A stretch of DNA of 64,000 bases from an uncultured Alphaproteobacteria bacterium. Lineage in GTDB: Bacteria > Pseudomonadota > Alphaproteobacteria > RF32 > CAG-239. A program made the translations under genes and the position numbers. Location: contig CALXTQ010000008.1 in NCBI GenBank assembly GCA_944391485.1, forward strand, positions 1 through 64,000, in the 5' to 3' direction. The first letter of the stretch is position 1; every line of letters begins with the position of its first letter. This document shows, one piece after another, positions 43,889 to 53,131 of the stretch. A model generated the notes under the pieces. The model had not been told where the DNA came from. It worked only from the letters and a program-made list of their open reading frames with translations, and did no database searches.

Positions 43889-46261
43889 ATGAATAAAATG
43901 GTAAGCAGTAAAGAGAAATATCCGGTTCTTCCGTTGCGCGACATCGTTGTTTATCCGAAGATGATCGTGCCTCTGTTTGTCGGACGCGAAAAATCGATTA
44001 AAGCTCTTCAGGAAGTTGTCGACAACGACAAAAATATCATTTTGGCAACGCAGAAAAACGCTTCCGTTGAGGATCCGACGCCTGATGACATTTACCATAC
44101 CGGAACAATGGGAACAATCCTGCAGCTGCTTAAACTGCCCGACGGAACCGTCAAGGTTCTGATTGAGGGACTGGAAAGAGTCCGGATTGACAAGTTTCTT
44201 AAAAACGATGACTTTTTGGAAGTTCAGGCAACGGTGCTGCCTGACGAACAGCAGAACGATGCCGAGCTGGAGGCTTTGTCGCGGGCGGTTTTGTCCCAGT
44301 TTGAGGAATATGTCAAACTGTCGAAGAAAACGCCCCCAGAGGTTCTGGTATCAGTCGGGCAAATTGAGGATTACAGCAAACTCGCCGATACGATTGCCTC
44401 GCATCTTTCCCTGAAGATTGCGGACAAGCAGGCGCTGCTCGAAGGGCATTCCCTTAAGGACCGTTTTGAAAAAATTCTGGGGTTTATGGACGCGGAAATA
44501 ACGCTGATGGAAGTGGAAAACAAAATCAAAACCCGCGTGAAAAAACAAATGGAAAAAAGCCAGAAGGAATATTATCTGAACGAGCAGATGAAAGCCATCC
44601 AGAAGGAGCTGGGCGACGGCGACGAGGATGCCGAGATTTCCGAATATATGAAAAAGATCGAAAAAACCAAACTTTCCAGGGAAGCCAAAGATAAAGCTCT
44701 GGCCGAAGTCAAAAAACTGAGGAATATGAGTTCGATGTCCTCGGAGGCTACGGTTGTGCGCAATTATCTGGACTGGCTGCTTGATATTCCCTGGAAAAAG
44801 CGCTCAAGAGTCAACAAGGATCTGGGCAAGGCGATGGAAATTCTGGAAAAAGACCATTACGGTCTGGAAAAAGTCAAGGAAAGGATTGTCGAATATCTGG
44901 CAGTTCAGGCTCGCGCCGACAAGGTCAGGGGACCGATCCTCTGTCTGGTCGGACCTCCGGGCGTGGGCAAAACCTCGCTGGGAAAATCCATTGCCAGAGC
45001 GACGGGGCGTTCTTTTGTCCGCGCTTCGCTGGGCGGCATGCGCGATGAGGCGGAAATCCGCGGACACCGCCGCACCTATATCGGGTCCATGCCGGGAAAA
45101 ATTATTAAAGGAATGAAAAAAGCCGGTACCTCCAATCCGCTGTTTCTGCTGGATGAAATAGACAAGCTGGGCAGCGACTGGCGCGGCGATCCGAGTTCGG
45201 CGCTGCTTGAAGTGCTGGATCCGGAGCAGAACTGCGCTTTTAACGACCATTATCTTGAAGTCGACTATGATTTGTCCGACGTTATGTTCGTAACAACGGC
45301 AAATTCGCTGGATATGCCGCGGCCGCTGCTTGACAGAATGGAAATCATCCGGTTGTCCGGCTATACGGAAGACGAGAAAATCCAGATTGCCAAAAGGCAT
45401 CTTCTGCCCAAGATTTTCAGCGAAAACGCGGTTAAGGAAAATGAGCTTGAGATTACGGACGAAGCCGTGCGGGATATTATCAGGTATTATACCCGAGAAG
45501 CCGGCGTGCGTAATCTGGAGCGGGAACTTTCCAAAATCGCCCGCAAGGCCGTGAAGGAGATTCTGCTGACCAAGGGCAAAGACAAAAAGCTTAAAGTCGA
45601 CGCCAAAAATCTGGATAAATATCTCGGAGTTATTAAATACCGTTACGGAGAGGCCGAGGATCAGGATCATGTCGGCGTAACTACCGGGCTTGCCTGGACG
45701 GAAGTCGGCGGGGATATTCTGTTTATTGAGGCGGTGGATATGCCCGGAAAGGGAAAAATCACCCAGACGGGAAAACTTGGCGATGTTATGAAGGAATCCA
45801 TAGAAACGGCCTATTCTGTCGTTCGTTCGCATTCCCGCGATCTGGGAATCGATCCGGAAGTGTTTGACAAGACGGATATTCATATCCATGTTCCGGAGGG
45901 GGCAACGCCGAAAGACGGTCCGTCCGCGGGTATCGCGATGTACACGACTCTGGTTTCCGTGCTTACCAAAATTCCGGTTCGCAAGGACGTGGCCATGACC
46001 GGAGAAATTACTCTTCAGGGCCGGGTGCTGCCGATCGGCGGTTTGAAGGAAAAGCTGCTGTCGGCTTTGCGCGGCGGCATTAAGACCGTTATCATTCCGA
46101 AAGAAAACGAAAAAGATCTGGCCGAAATTCCGGACAATGTGAAAACCGGCCTGAAAATTATTCCGGTTTCGGAAGTGAGCGAGGTTTTGAAAATTGCGCT
46201 AAAAGGCAAAATAAAACCGCAGGCGAAATCAGCTGACGGGGAAAAAAGCAGGGTATCTTGA
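43889..46261 (+). CDS. lon: ATP-dependent protease La (Lon)
   Basis: Lon degrades damaged and regulatory proteins. The 790-aa protein has the N-terminal substrate-binding domain ([22 protein letters not shown]) and a coiled-coil linker ([25 protein letters not shown]). The AAA+ module contains Walker [16 protein letters not shown] and Walker [13 protein letters not shown]. The peptidase domain has the catalytic Ser of [13 protein letters not shown] and Lys of [15 protein letters not shown]. Length matches the family. It is monocistronic, directly followed by its terminator and then hup. Confidence 0.98.
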   Translation: MNKMVSSKEKYPVLPLRDIVVYPKMIVPLFVGREKSIKALQEVVDNDKNIILATQKNASVEDPTPDDIYHTGTMGTILQLLKLPDGTVKVLIEGLERVRIDKFLKNDDFLEVQATVLPDEQQNDAELEALSRAVLSQFEEYVKLSKKTPPEVLVSVGQIEDYSKLADTIASHLSLKIADKQALLEGHSLKDRFEKILGFMDAEITLMEVENKIKTRVKKQMEKSQKEYYLNEQMKAIQKELGDGDEDAEISEYMKKIEKTKLSREAKDKALAEVKKLRNMSSMSSEATVVRNYLDWLLDIPWKKRSRVNKDLGKAMEILEKDHYGLEKVKERIVEYLAVQARADKVRGPILCLVGPPGVGKTSLGKSIARATGRSFVRASLGGMRDEAEIRGHRRTYIGSMPGKIIKGMKKAGTSNPLFLLDEIDKLGSDWRGDPSSALLEVLDPEQNCAFNDHYLEVDYDLSDVMFVTTANSLDMPRPLLDRMEIIRLSGYTEDEKIQIAKRHLLPKIFSENAVKENELEITDEAVRDIIRYYTREAGVRNLERELSKIARKAVKEILLTKGKDKKLKVDAKNLDKYLGVIKYRYGEAEDQDHVGVTTGLAWTEVGGDILFIEAVDMPGKGKITQTGKLGDVMKESIETAYSVVRSHSRDLGIDPEVFDKTDIHIHVPEGATPKDGPSAGIAMYTTLVSVLTKIPVRKDVAMTGEITLQGRVLPIGGLKEKLLSALRGGIKTVIIPKENEKDLAEIPDNVKTGLKIIPVSEVSEVLKIALKGKIKPQAKSADGEKSRVS

Positions 46262-46290
46262 TTTCCATGCGGCGGCATAACGCGTTATGA

Positions 46291-46322
46291 GGTCTGAACA
46301 AATTTGTTCAGACCTTTTTTTT
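46291..46322 (+). terminator. lon terminator
   Basis: GGTCTGAACAAA (46291-46302) and TTTGTTCAGACC (46303-46314) are perfect arms followed by T8. Confidence 0.9.
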
Positions 46323-46481
46323 GCCGCGGCTTTCGGCGACTCTTTTGCAGAATCGCGGTTTAGATTCCGCTTAAGCAGTTGTATTTTGCGAGTTTTGGAG
46401 ATTTTTAACCGTAAAATGCGGAAATTTATGTGTATAAATGCCGAAAAAAGGCTTTTTTTTGTTTGTAAGCGTTGATTCCGT

Positions 46482-46510
46482 TTGACTTAACGAAATTTTG
46501 GCGGTTAAAT
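46482..46510 (+). promoter_or_regulatory. hup promoter
   Basis: TTGACT (46482-46487), a spacer of exactly 17 bases and TTAAAT (46505-46510). A second TATAAT at 46551-46556 lies close to the start codon, and an inverted repeat (46520-46537) lies between them. Confidence 0.5.
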
Positions 46511-46573
46511 TTTCTTGTGATGACGAAATGTTGTCATTTGGTTTATAACTTATAATTAGAGGGAGTCCTCACA

Positions 46574-46846
46574 GTGAATAAAAATGAACTTATTTCTAGC
46601 GTTGCTAGTGAAACAGGCTTAACAAAAACTGATTCTGCTAAGGCTGTTGATGCATTTGTAGCTTCTGTAACCAAAGCTCTGAAATCTGGTGACGAAGTTC
46701 GCCTGGTTGGTTTCGGTACTTTTGCTGTTTCTAAACGTTCTGCTACGACCGGCCGCAATCCGCGCACCGGCGCTACCATCAAAATTCCTGCTCGCAAACA
46801 GGCTAAGTTCAAAGCAGGTAAAGCTCTTCAGGACGCTGTAAACTAA
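46574..46846 (+). CDS. hup: HU family DNA-binding protein
   Basis: A 90-aa nucleoid protein that bends DNA. MNKNELISSVASETGLTKTDSAKAVDAFVASV forms the dimer helices and VRLVGFGTFAVSKRSATTGRNPRTGATIKIPARKQAKF is the beta-arm with the conserved RNPxTG tip. The start is GTG with GGGAG nine bases upstream. It stands behind lon as in many Proteobacteria, and two terminators follow. Codon choice is more biased (many GCT, GTT, AAA) than in the neighbours, in line with high expression. Confidence 0.97.
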   Translation: MNKNELISSVASETGLTKTDSAKAVDAFVASVTKALKSGDEVRLVGFGTFAVSKRSATTGRNPRTGATIKIPARKQAKFKAGKALQDAVN

Positions 46847-46857
46847 TTATAATGTGT

Positions 46858-46890
46858 AAGGACTAAGCAAGGTTTAGTCCTTATTGTTTT
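46858..46890 (+). terminator. hup terminator 1
   Basis: AAGGACTAA (46858-46866) and TTAGTCCTT (46874-46882) are followed by a T-rich tail. Confidence 0.75.
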
Positions 46891-46918
46891 ACAAGTAGTT
46901 GTAAATTTATTAGTTTGT

Positions 46919-46951
46919 AAAAAAGGTCTCCGTTTTGGGAGACCTTTTTTA
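46919..46951 (+). terminator. hup terminator 2
   Basis: AGGTCTCC (46924-46931), a 6-base loop and GGAGACCT (46938-46945) followed by T5-6. It backs up terminator 1. Confidence 0.75.
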
Positions 46952-47172
46952 TTGCATGTCTGACAAAAATCTCTGGTTTATCCGGGGCAGAAGATTCAGC
47001 TGCCGTGAGATACGGTTTGTTCCGCATCGAAGAGCATGGGCAGTTAGTTAAGCTTTGCCACTGCGTAATTTTTTTACCGGATTATTTATGGCCTTGCGGA
47101 AAAACGCCGTCTGAACGGCAAGGTGCCGGGACGGCGCCGCCGCTAAGTCGGTAAATGTAGTTAAATCGTTAA

Positions 47173-47289
47173 GATTGCTGTGGGGTGCCGGCGGTTTTGT
47201 TCGCGGGTGTCTATGACAGACAGTTCTTTCACGGGGATGCCGGAGAGAATGAAAAGAACTTTGCTGTCGGTGCAGAATATATGCTGTGA
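47173..47289 (+). pseudogene. Possible fragment of an outer-membrane barrel protein
   Basis: A short open stretch ending at a TGA (47287-47289) encodes VYDRQFFHGDAGENEKNFAVGAEYML. Its last ten residues alternate like the final strand of a barrel (compare the C-terminus of the gene at 37358). It opens only from a TAA at 47170, has no start or ribosome site and no upstream strands. It may be a relic or coincidence. The rest of 46952-47420 shows no other gene. Confidence 0.2.
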
Positions 47290-47424
47290 GCGAGTAAATA
47301 AAATCTGACTGACGGCAGGGCATTTCGTGAGGGCGAAGAAAAAACGTGCTGCTTTAGTTTTGACGGATACAACGCGGAAAAAATTCGGGAAAATGTGAAA
47401 AATTAAAAAATTTTATTTTTTTGC

Positions 47425-47453
47425 TTGATTAATTTTTTTTATGAGTATATAAA
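47425..47453 (+). promoter_or_regulatory. tRNA-Val promoter
   Basis: TTGATT (47425-47430), a 17-base T-rich spacer and TATAAA (47448-47453), about 18 bases before the tRNA 5' end. Confidence 0.5.
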
Positions 47454-47471
47454 CACATTCGTGAACGCGAT

Positions 47472-47547
47472 GGGCGCTTAGCTCAGCTGGAAGAGCATCT
47501 CGTTTACACCGAGAGGGTCGGGAGTTCGAACCTCTCAGCGCCCACCA
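47472..47547 (+). tRNA. tRNA-Val (UAC)
   Basis: A 76-base cloverleaf with CCA. The acceptor GGGCGCT pairs with AGCGCCC, the D-arm is AGCTCAGCTGGAAGAGC, the anticodon loop TTTACAC contains TAC, and the T-loop GTTCGAA is present. A terminator follows at once. Confidence 0.97.
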
Positions 47548-47550
47548 ATT

Positions 47551-47579
47551 AAAAAGCCCGCCTGCATGGCGGGTTTTTT
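47551..47579 (+). terminator. tRNA-Val terminator
   Basis: CCCGCC (47557-47562) pairs with GGCGGG (47568-47573) around a 5-base loop, followed by T6. Confidence 0.85.
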
Positions 47580-47616
47580 GAATCAACAGAAATTTTCTGA
47601 CTGTTCCGGATACGGA

Positions 47617-47653
47617 AAATAAAATCCCGGATGAAATATCCGGGATTTTATTT
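47617..47653 (-). terminator. Terminator of the DUF2934 gene
   Basis: AAAATCCCGGAT (47621-47632) and ATCCGGGATTTT (47638-47649) pair perfectly; a T-rich tail follows on the minus strand. Confidence 0.75.
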
Positions 47654-47666
47654 TGAAAAGCGCTTG

Positions 47667-48005
47667 TTAAAGGCTGATTTTCTTCAAAGGAATTTTGTTG
47701 CTGGAAATCAGGGATTTCTGAGTGGAAGAGGCCAGCTTTAGGGCCATGAGCTTACTGGCGTCACTGACCGGGCTGATCTTTTGTTTTTTGACGGCGGCGA
47801 TGCGGTTAAGCGTATTGATGTCCACGGCGTTTATTTTGCTGGCATAGGCTGTGCAGGCGGCCGTGCGCTGGTTTTTCTTTTCCGAAGCGGAAAGCTGTTC
47901 AATTGCGGCAGCCCAGTCCTGAGCATGCGTATTCGCAGGACAGCCGTTGTTTTTCCAGATGTAGTAAGCGGCTTCGGCTATGGCCTGATCATTTAATTTG
48001 CTCAT
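47667..48005 (-). CDS. DUF2934-domain protein
   Basis: A 112-aa protein whose N-terminal half matches DUF2934 (AIAEAAYYIWKNNGCPANTHAQDWAAAIEQL), a short domain common in plant- and animal-associated Proteobacteria with unknown function. The rest is basic and Ser/Ala-rich. I start at ATG 48005, eight bases after GGAG; an upstream ATG in frame (48023) lacks one. It is monocistronic. Confidence 0.75.
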   Translation of the reverse strand: MSKLNDQAIAEAAYYIWKNNGCPANTHAQDWAAAIEQLSASEKKNQRTAACTAYASKINAVDINTLNRIAAVKKQKISPVSDASKLMALKLASSTQKSLISSNKIPLKKISL

Positions 48006-48142
48006 TGCGTTTCTCCAGTACAAAAAATTACTTTATAAGATTAAAGCTAATTTATTAAAATAAAATTATCAAGTTCTTTCTTGGGCAGAGCATATTGTTT
48101 TTTATATAAATATGTTTTAGCCTTAGTTGAAAGGAGAATAAA

Positions 48143-48610
48143 ATGGACATAAAAATAAGAAAGTTTGAGGCGGGGGATATGAGGCAGGTTTTATGTCTGT
48201 GTCGTGAGGTTCGTGAATATCATCGTCAAATTCTGGACGGCTATTTTCTGCCTCAGGATGATTGTCTTGAAGAAACTCTTTTCCGAAAAGCGCTGGAAAA
48301 CGGTAATTTTATGTGTTTTGTTGCAGCGGCTGACGGCGATGTCTGCGGTTACCTTCTGGCCGAGCACAGAAATGCTCCCTGGCTGGAAAAGCCGGAAATC
48401 GGCTATATTCATAATTTCGGGGTTGCGGAAATGCATCAGGGCAGAGGAACGGGAAAGATGCTGATGGACGCTTTTTATCAGGAATGTAAGCGTCTGGGAA
48501 TCCAGGAAATAAAGTTTGGTGTCTTCAATAAGAATAAAAAGGCCTGTCGTTTTTATGAGACTTACGGGTTTGTGCCTCAGGAACAGAAAATGAGTCTTTT
48601 TGTGAAATAA
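48143..48610 (+). CDS. GNAT-family acetyltransferase
   Basis: A 155-aa GCN5-related N-acetyltransferase. The acetyl-CoA loop is VAEMHQGRGTGKMLMDAFYQECKRLG (Q/RxxGxG/A type), followed by a typical FNKNKKACRFYETYGFVPQEQKM tail. The acceptor is unknown. The ATG follows AAGGAG. Its terminator is shared with the convergent minus gene at 48650. Confidence 0.9.
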   Translation: MDIKIRKFEAGDMRQVLCLCREVREYHRQILDGYFLPQDDCLEETLFRKALENGNFMCFVAAADGDVCGYLLAEHRNAPWLEKPEIGYIHNFGVAEMHQGRGTGKMLMDAFYQECKRLGIQEIKFGVFNKNKKACRFYETYGFVPQEQKMSLFVK

Positions 48611-48648
48611 AAAACAGAGCCTGTTCTGCCGCAGACTCTGTTTAAACT
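48608..48648 (-). terminator. Terminator between convergent genes
   Basis: AAACAGAG (48612-48619) pairs with CTCTGTTT (48636-48643). On the minus strand a T6 tail follows for the gene ending at 48650. It also ends the acetyltransferase transcript weakly. Confidence 0.65.
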
Positions 48649-48649
48649 G

Positions 48650-48961
48650 TCAGTTCCGGGCGTCTCTTTCTCTGAGATGCCTGTCTTCCGGAGCATCAAC
48701 GTCCAGAATGACGCCGGAAAGGTCGGCTTCTTCTATTTTGGTGTTTTCTCTGTCGTCATCAATGCCGCATTCGCGTTTCAGCCAGTCGCAGTTCCAGCGG
48801 AAACTTCCTCTCAGCAGAATGGCCAGAGTGCAGAAAGAGATCAGCGCCATGATGTAATACATGGCCGCGTAAACCTGCTCGCCGACGGTAATGGCCATTT
48901 TGTTCAGCATAACGCCGATCAGAAAAGTGAGAGCGGCAATTATTCCCAGAAAAATTTTCAT
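48650..48961 (-). CDS. Small membrane protein, 103 aa
   Basis: A 103-aa protein with two spans in its first 50 residues (KIFLGIIAALTFLIGVML; YIMALISFCTLAILLRG) and a charged cytosolic or periplasmic tail (KRECGIDDDRENTKIEEADL). The ATG follows a very strong AAGGAGG. I do not recognise a family. No partner gene is adjacent. Confidence 0.6.
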   Translation of the reverse strand: MKIFLGIIAALTFLIGVMLNKMAITVGEQVYAAMYYIMALISFCTLAILLRGSFRWNCDWLKRECGIDDDRENTKIEEADLSGVILDVDAPEDRHLRERDARN

Positions 48962-49158
48962 CGTTTTCCTCCTTGGTTTATTCTATGGTGGAGATAACCC
49001 TTTTTGCGTGATTATCAAGCAGGCAGCTGGAAAAATATGTGCCGCTTCGCATGATAAATCGTATAGGTGCGGCCGGTCTAAAATCGCGGCTTGACAAAGC
49101 AGAACTCCTGCAATAGCCTGTGAGCAGATTTATTCTCATTGAACGGACGGAAATCAAT

Positions 49159-51426
49159 ATGAAAAAAGAACTGCTTGCGCCTGCCGGAGATTTGGAGGCA
49201 GGTTATGCCGCGCTCTATTACGGTGCTGACGCCGTTTATCTCGGTTTGCAGCATTTTTCGGCGCGGGCGACGGCGGCCAATTTTACGCCGGAGGCTCTGA
49301 ACGAATTTACGGCTTACGCGCATTCTCTCGGGCGAAAAGTTTTTGTGGCCGTTAATACATTGGTTCAGGAAGACGAACTTGACGGCCTGCTGAAAACACT
49401 GGACATCTGTTCAAAATATAAGGTTGACGCCATTATTATCCAGGATCTCGGTGTGGCGGAAATTGTGCGGAAATTGTATCCCGAACTGGAAATGCATGCC
49501 AGCACCCAGATGGCAGTGCATAATAAAGAGGGAGCGCTGGCGCTGAAAAAATTCGGTTTCAGCAGAGTGGTGCTTGCCCGGGAACTGACTTTGCCGGAGA
49601 TAGAAGAAATCGCGGCAATTCCCGATTTGGAAACGGAAGCCTTTATCCATGGCGCTCTCTGCTATTCATATAGCGGAATCTGTCTGTTTTCGTCTCTGGA
49701 AAGCGGCAAAAGCGCGAACCGCGGCAAATGCCTTTATCCGTGCCGGGCGGTTTTTGGAGGAGAAGACGGAGAAAAACATTATTTTTCCATGAAGGATATG
49801 GCGCTGCAGAAGGATGTTTTGAAAATGCCCGTAACATCCCTGAAAATCGAGGGCCGCAAAAAAACGGCGCTTTATGTGGCGGCCGTAACCGATTATTACC
49901 GGCGTATCCTTGACGGAAAAGGGGAAGACAGTAAAAGAGAGGAAAATATTAAACAGATATTTTCCCGTCCGTGGACCAGATTTCATTTCAACGGTAAAAA
50001 CAAAGAGGTTATCGACCGGGATTTTGTGGGACATAGGGGGCTTTGGGCCGGCAGAACGGAGCAGGCGGACAAACGCCGCATCGTTGTCAGGCCCCGTTAT
50101 AAAATAGCGCGGCATGACGGGATCCAGATAGATGTTCCGGGCGAGGAAAAGCCTTTCGGTTTTTCGGTGCAGGAACTGCGGGTAAACGGGAAAAGGGTTT
50201 TTGAATGCAATCCGGGCAATACGGCCGAGATTTTTCTGCCGCCGAAGGCTCCTTCTCTGCGCAGGGGAATGGACGTTTATCTGGCGTCGTCCAGCGAGGT
50301 GAAGGGGGCTTATCCATACAGCCGGCCCAAGCCCGGAGAATTTAAATGCCGGCAGAATATTAGTGTTTCGGTAGAGGTGACAGCCGGAGAAATCTGCGCG
50401 TCCGGCGGCGGTGAGAGGGTTTGTCTGAACGGGGTTTTTGAACCGGCAAAAGATGTGTCGAAAATGGAAGAAACCGTGAAAAAAGTGTTTGATAAAACAG
50501 GAGACACTGATTTTAATCTGGAAAAGCTGACATTTGAAAATCCGGATGGGGTTTTTGTGCCGGTATCCGTTTTGAACGAGCTGCGGCGTGGGCTTTACGG
50601 AAAAATCCGCCCGGAAGAGAAAAAGGGAGTTTTGCAGCGAAATCCGGCTGTGGTAAAAAGCGGAGAGCCCCGGTGGTGCATTAAGACGGATCGTCCGGAA
50701 AATCTGGCGGAAATTGATCTTGCCGAGGCTGCGGAAATTGTGTTTCTTCTGGCGCCGGACACATCTTTGGATGTTGTGCGTAAATTTCCCAAAAATAAGC
50801 TGCGTCTTGCTTTGCCTACGGTCTGTCGGCATCCGCAGAGATTCCGTCCGCTGGTTGACAAACTGCTGGAGGAAGGATACCGGAAATGGGAAATAGGAAA
50901 TTACTGGGGATGCGGATTTTTACCTGAGACAGGGATTGATTTGAGTTTTGACGCTCCTTTGTATATGTTTAACGGCGAGGCTGTGCGCGCGGCGGCGTCT
51001 TTGGGGGCCGGACGCGTTACGCTGCCTGTCGAAGGGACAGAAAATCATTTGAAAGAAATATGTTCCGCTGCGGTTTTGCCGGTTACGATGATTGTGTATC
51101 AGGATGTTCCTTTGTTTACGAGCGCGGACTGTATTCGTACCAATCCATGTTCAAAATGTCAGCGGGGAGAAAAGTGGCTGACCCTGACCAGAAACGGCGT
51201 TCGCTATGAGGCATTGTCTAGAGACTGCCAGATTATGCTGTTTGACAGACGTCCTCTGTGTCTGGCGGTTGAGGCCGGGAATATTCCCGCCGATTATTAC
51301 CGGGTTGATTTCTGCTATCGCCGTTATCCGGCCGGAGAGGCAAAGCGCATATGGGACAGCGTCCGCCGTTTTGAAGATGTTTCCGGCATTAATAAAGGAA
51401 ACATAGACCGCCCGGCGTTGTTATAA
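49159..51426 (+). CDS. Peptidase family U32 protein with DUF3656
   Basis: A 755-aa protein of the U32 family, radical-free iron-sulfur enzymes such as RlhA (23S rRNA C2501 hydroxylation), TrhP and UbiU/UbiV. The N-terminus KKELLAPAGDLEAGYAALYYGADAVYLG is the canonical start. A Cys set in ALCYSYSGICLFSSL followed by GKCLYPCR would hold the 4Fe-4S cluster. A DUF3656-like middle region follows, then a third part (GNYWGCGFLPET, SADCIRTNPCSKC) resembling another U32 half. It is closest to RlhA by layout but about 100 aa longer. ATG 49159 is chosen over 49120. Confidence 0.82.
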   Translation: MKKELLAPAGDLEAGYAALYYGADAVYLGLQHFSARATAANFTPEALNEFTAYAHSLGRKVFVAVNTLVQEDELDGLLKTLDICSKYKVDAIIIQDLGVAEIVRKLYPELEMHASTQMAVHNKEGALALKKFGFSRVVLARELTLPEIEEIAAIPDLETEAFIHGALCYSYSGICLFSSLESGKSANRGKCLYPCRAVFGGEDGEKHYFSMKDMALQKDVLKMPVTSLKIEGRKKTALYVAAVTDYYRRILDGKGEDSKREENIKQIFSRPWTRFHFNGKNKEVIDRDFVGHRGLWAGRTEQADKRRIVVRPRYKIARHDGIQIDVPGEEKPFGFSVQELRVNGKRVFECNPGNTAEIFLPPKAPSLRRGMDVYLASSSEVKGAYPYSRPKPGEFKCRQNISVSVEVTAGEICASGGGERVCLNGVFEPAKDVSKMEETVKKVFDKTGDTDFNLEKLTFENPDGVFVPVSVLNELRRGLYGKIRPEEKKGVLQRNPAVVKSGEPRWCIKTDRPENLAEIDLAEAAEIVFLLAPDTSLDVVRKFPKNKLRLALPTVCRHPQRFRPLVDKLLEEGYRKWEIGNYWGCGFLPETGIDLSFDAPLYMFNGEAVRAAASLGAGRVTLPVEGTENHLKEICSAAVLPVTMIVYQDVPLFTSADCIRTNPCSKCQRGEKWLTLTRNGVRYEALSRDCQIMLFDRRPLCLAVEAGNIPADYYRVDFCYRRYPAGEAKRIWDSVRRFEDVSGINKGNIDRPALL

Positions 51427-51477
51427 CGTTTGGCTGTTTCCGCTTTTTGTTTTGAGAAAGAGGGCGGTTCGGCGGCA

Positions 51478-52896
51478 TTATTCCGCGGGAGTAAAGCCGG
51501 TATTTTCCGTCAGACGGTGCGTTTCTTTTGCGTTGCTGTTTGACAGGGCCATATGCTTTTTCAGATATCTGTGATCCATTTTGCGGATGGTTTCGATATA
51601 ACCGCCGATAACGACCAGTGCGGCGCCGACCCAGGCGATCGGACTGGCCCAGCAGATGCCGAGATAGCCGATTTTAGACGCCAGATATATGGCGGCGAAA
51701 GAACGCATGGCAAGTTCGATGATTCCGGCAATCAGCGGGATGACGGAATGGCCCATTCCCTGAAGAGTGTTGCGGAAGATAAAGATCATGCCGAGGAAAA
51801 AGTAGAACATTGTGCTGATGTTGAGGTACATGCGTCCTGTTTCAATGATATGGGGATTGCCGTCCTCAATGAAAACCTGAATCATGTTTTCTCCGACAAA
51901 ACGGACCAGCAGGGCGATGAAAATGCTGAAACCCGAAGACATCAGAAAACTGACGCGGACACCCTGACGAATGCGTTTTACCATGCCGGCCCCGAAATTT
52001 TGGGCGGTGTAGGTTGCCATGGCGATGCCCAAAGCCACAAGCGGCTGTGTGGCCAGCTGTTCAATCCGCAGCGCCGAGGTAAAGGCGGCGATTGTGTCAG
52101 GACCGAAGGAGTTGCAGACGCTCTGCATAATCATCAGCCCGACGGACAGAACGGAAAATTGCAGGGCCATCGGAAAAGCAATGTTAAGATGCTGTTTCAT
52201 GAACGGCCAGCTGAATTTCCAGTCTTTGCGGGTCAGGCGCAGAATCGGAAATTTTTTGGCAATGTATAAAAGGCATGCCGCGACGGAAATGCTGACGGCG
52301 ATAACCGTTCCCAAAGCGGAACCAATGATGCCGAGTTTCAGAATATAAATCAGAAAGAGGTTAAGAAAAATATTGAGGACGGAAGAGAAAATCAGGAAAT
52401 AAAGCGGGGTTTTGCTGTCTCCGAGAGCGCGAATAATGAAAGAAAGAAGATTGTAGGCCACAATCATAAAGAAACCGGCAGCCAGAACGACCATAAAACG
52501 GTATGAGTCAGCCATGATTTCCGCCGGCACGTTCATCAGGCGCAGCAGCTGCGGCAGAAAAACAATCAGAATAAAGCTGGAAATCAGACTCAGTCCCATA
52601 CCGGCCATGATGCTGTGCGTTACGGAACGCCGGACGCCGTCTTTGTCTTTGGCGCCGAAGCGCTGGGCGGTAATGACCGTCAGTCCGCCGGTAAAACCGA
52701 GCGTGATAAGAAGCATGACAAAATAAATTGGCGCGGATGAACCGACAGCCGCCAGAGCTTCAACACCGATGAGGCGTCCGACGATGATGATGTCGGAAAT
52801 CTGGTAAAGCTGTTGGAATATATTGCCGATCAGAAGCGGCAGTGCGAATCTGACAATCAACTGCGCGGGAGATCCCCGGGTTAAATCCTGAATCAT
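51478..52896 (-). CDS. MATE-family efflux transporter
   Basis: A 472-aa multidrug and toxin extrusion transporter with 12 spans. DLTRGSPAQLIVRFALPLLIGNIFQQLYQISDIIIVGRLIGVEALAAVG is the typical first repeat. APIYFVMLLITLGFTGGLTVITAQRFGAKDKDGVRRSV follows, and the mirror repeat includes QPLVALGIAMATYTAQNFGAG. It exports drugs or metabolites using Na+ or H+. Substrate cannot be told. It is monocistronic, and the ~235 bases before the next gene carry the ECF cassette promoter. Confidence 0.93.
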   Translation of the reverse strand: MIQDLTRGSPAQLIVRFALPLLIGNIFQQLYQISDIIIVGRLIGVEALAAVGSSAPIYFVMLLITLGFTGGLTVITAQRFGAKDKDGVRRSVTHSIMAGMGLSLISSFILIVFLPQLLRLMNVPAEIMADSYRFMVVLAAGFFMIVAYNLLSFIIRALGDSKTPLYFLIFSSVLNIFLNLFLIYILKLGIIGSALGTVIAVSISVAACLLYIAKKFPILRLTRKDWKFSWPFMKQHLNIAFPMALQFSVLSVGLMIMQSVCNSFGPDTIAAFTSALRIEQLATQPLVALGIAMATYTAQNFGAGMVKRIRQGVRVSFLMSSGFSIFIALLVRFVGENMIQVFIEDGNPHIIETGRMYLNISTMFYFFLGMIFIFRNTLQGMGHSVIPLIAGIIELAMRSFAAIYLASKIGYLGICWASPIAWVGAALVVIGGYIETIRKMDHRYLKKHMALSNSNAKETHRLTENTGFTPAE

Positions 52897-53081
52897 TTTT
52901 GTTTTTCCGATTTTGTTGCCAACGGTTGTTAAGTAATATCAAATAAGAAAAAAGTCAAAAAACATTATATTTTTTTATATTAAAAAAAGGTGAAAATACG
53001 TCCTTTTTTCGCGAGACAGCCAGAATTTAGCAAAAAATAAATTATTTGCCCGTAGCCTGTAAACAGGAAAATAAAAAAAAC

Positions 53082-53107
53082 TGAACTTTTTGCGGTGTTC
53101 TGTCGTT
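53082..53107 (+). promoter_or_regulatory. ECF-type promoter of the sigma cassette
   Basis: TGAAC (53082-53086) and CGTT (53104-53107) with a 17-base gap fit the GGAAC-N16/17-CGTT pattern of alphaproteobacterial ECF sigma promoters (first base differs). They lie 25 bases before the ATG at 53132, suggesting the sigma factor activates its own operon. Confidence 0.5.
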
Positions 53108-53131
53108 TCATATTTTGTAAGGAGGCAGAAA

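Noticed and set aside
44804..45889. 361-codon minus-strand frame
   Set aside because: Antisense to the middle of lon, whose Walker and Ser-Lys motifs are intact.
47048..47323. 91-codon minus-strand frame in the hup/tRNA-Val gap
   Set aside because: No ribosome site or recognisable protein; overlaps the weak barrel-fragment call on the other strand, and neither is strong.
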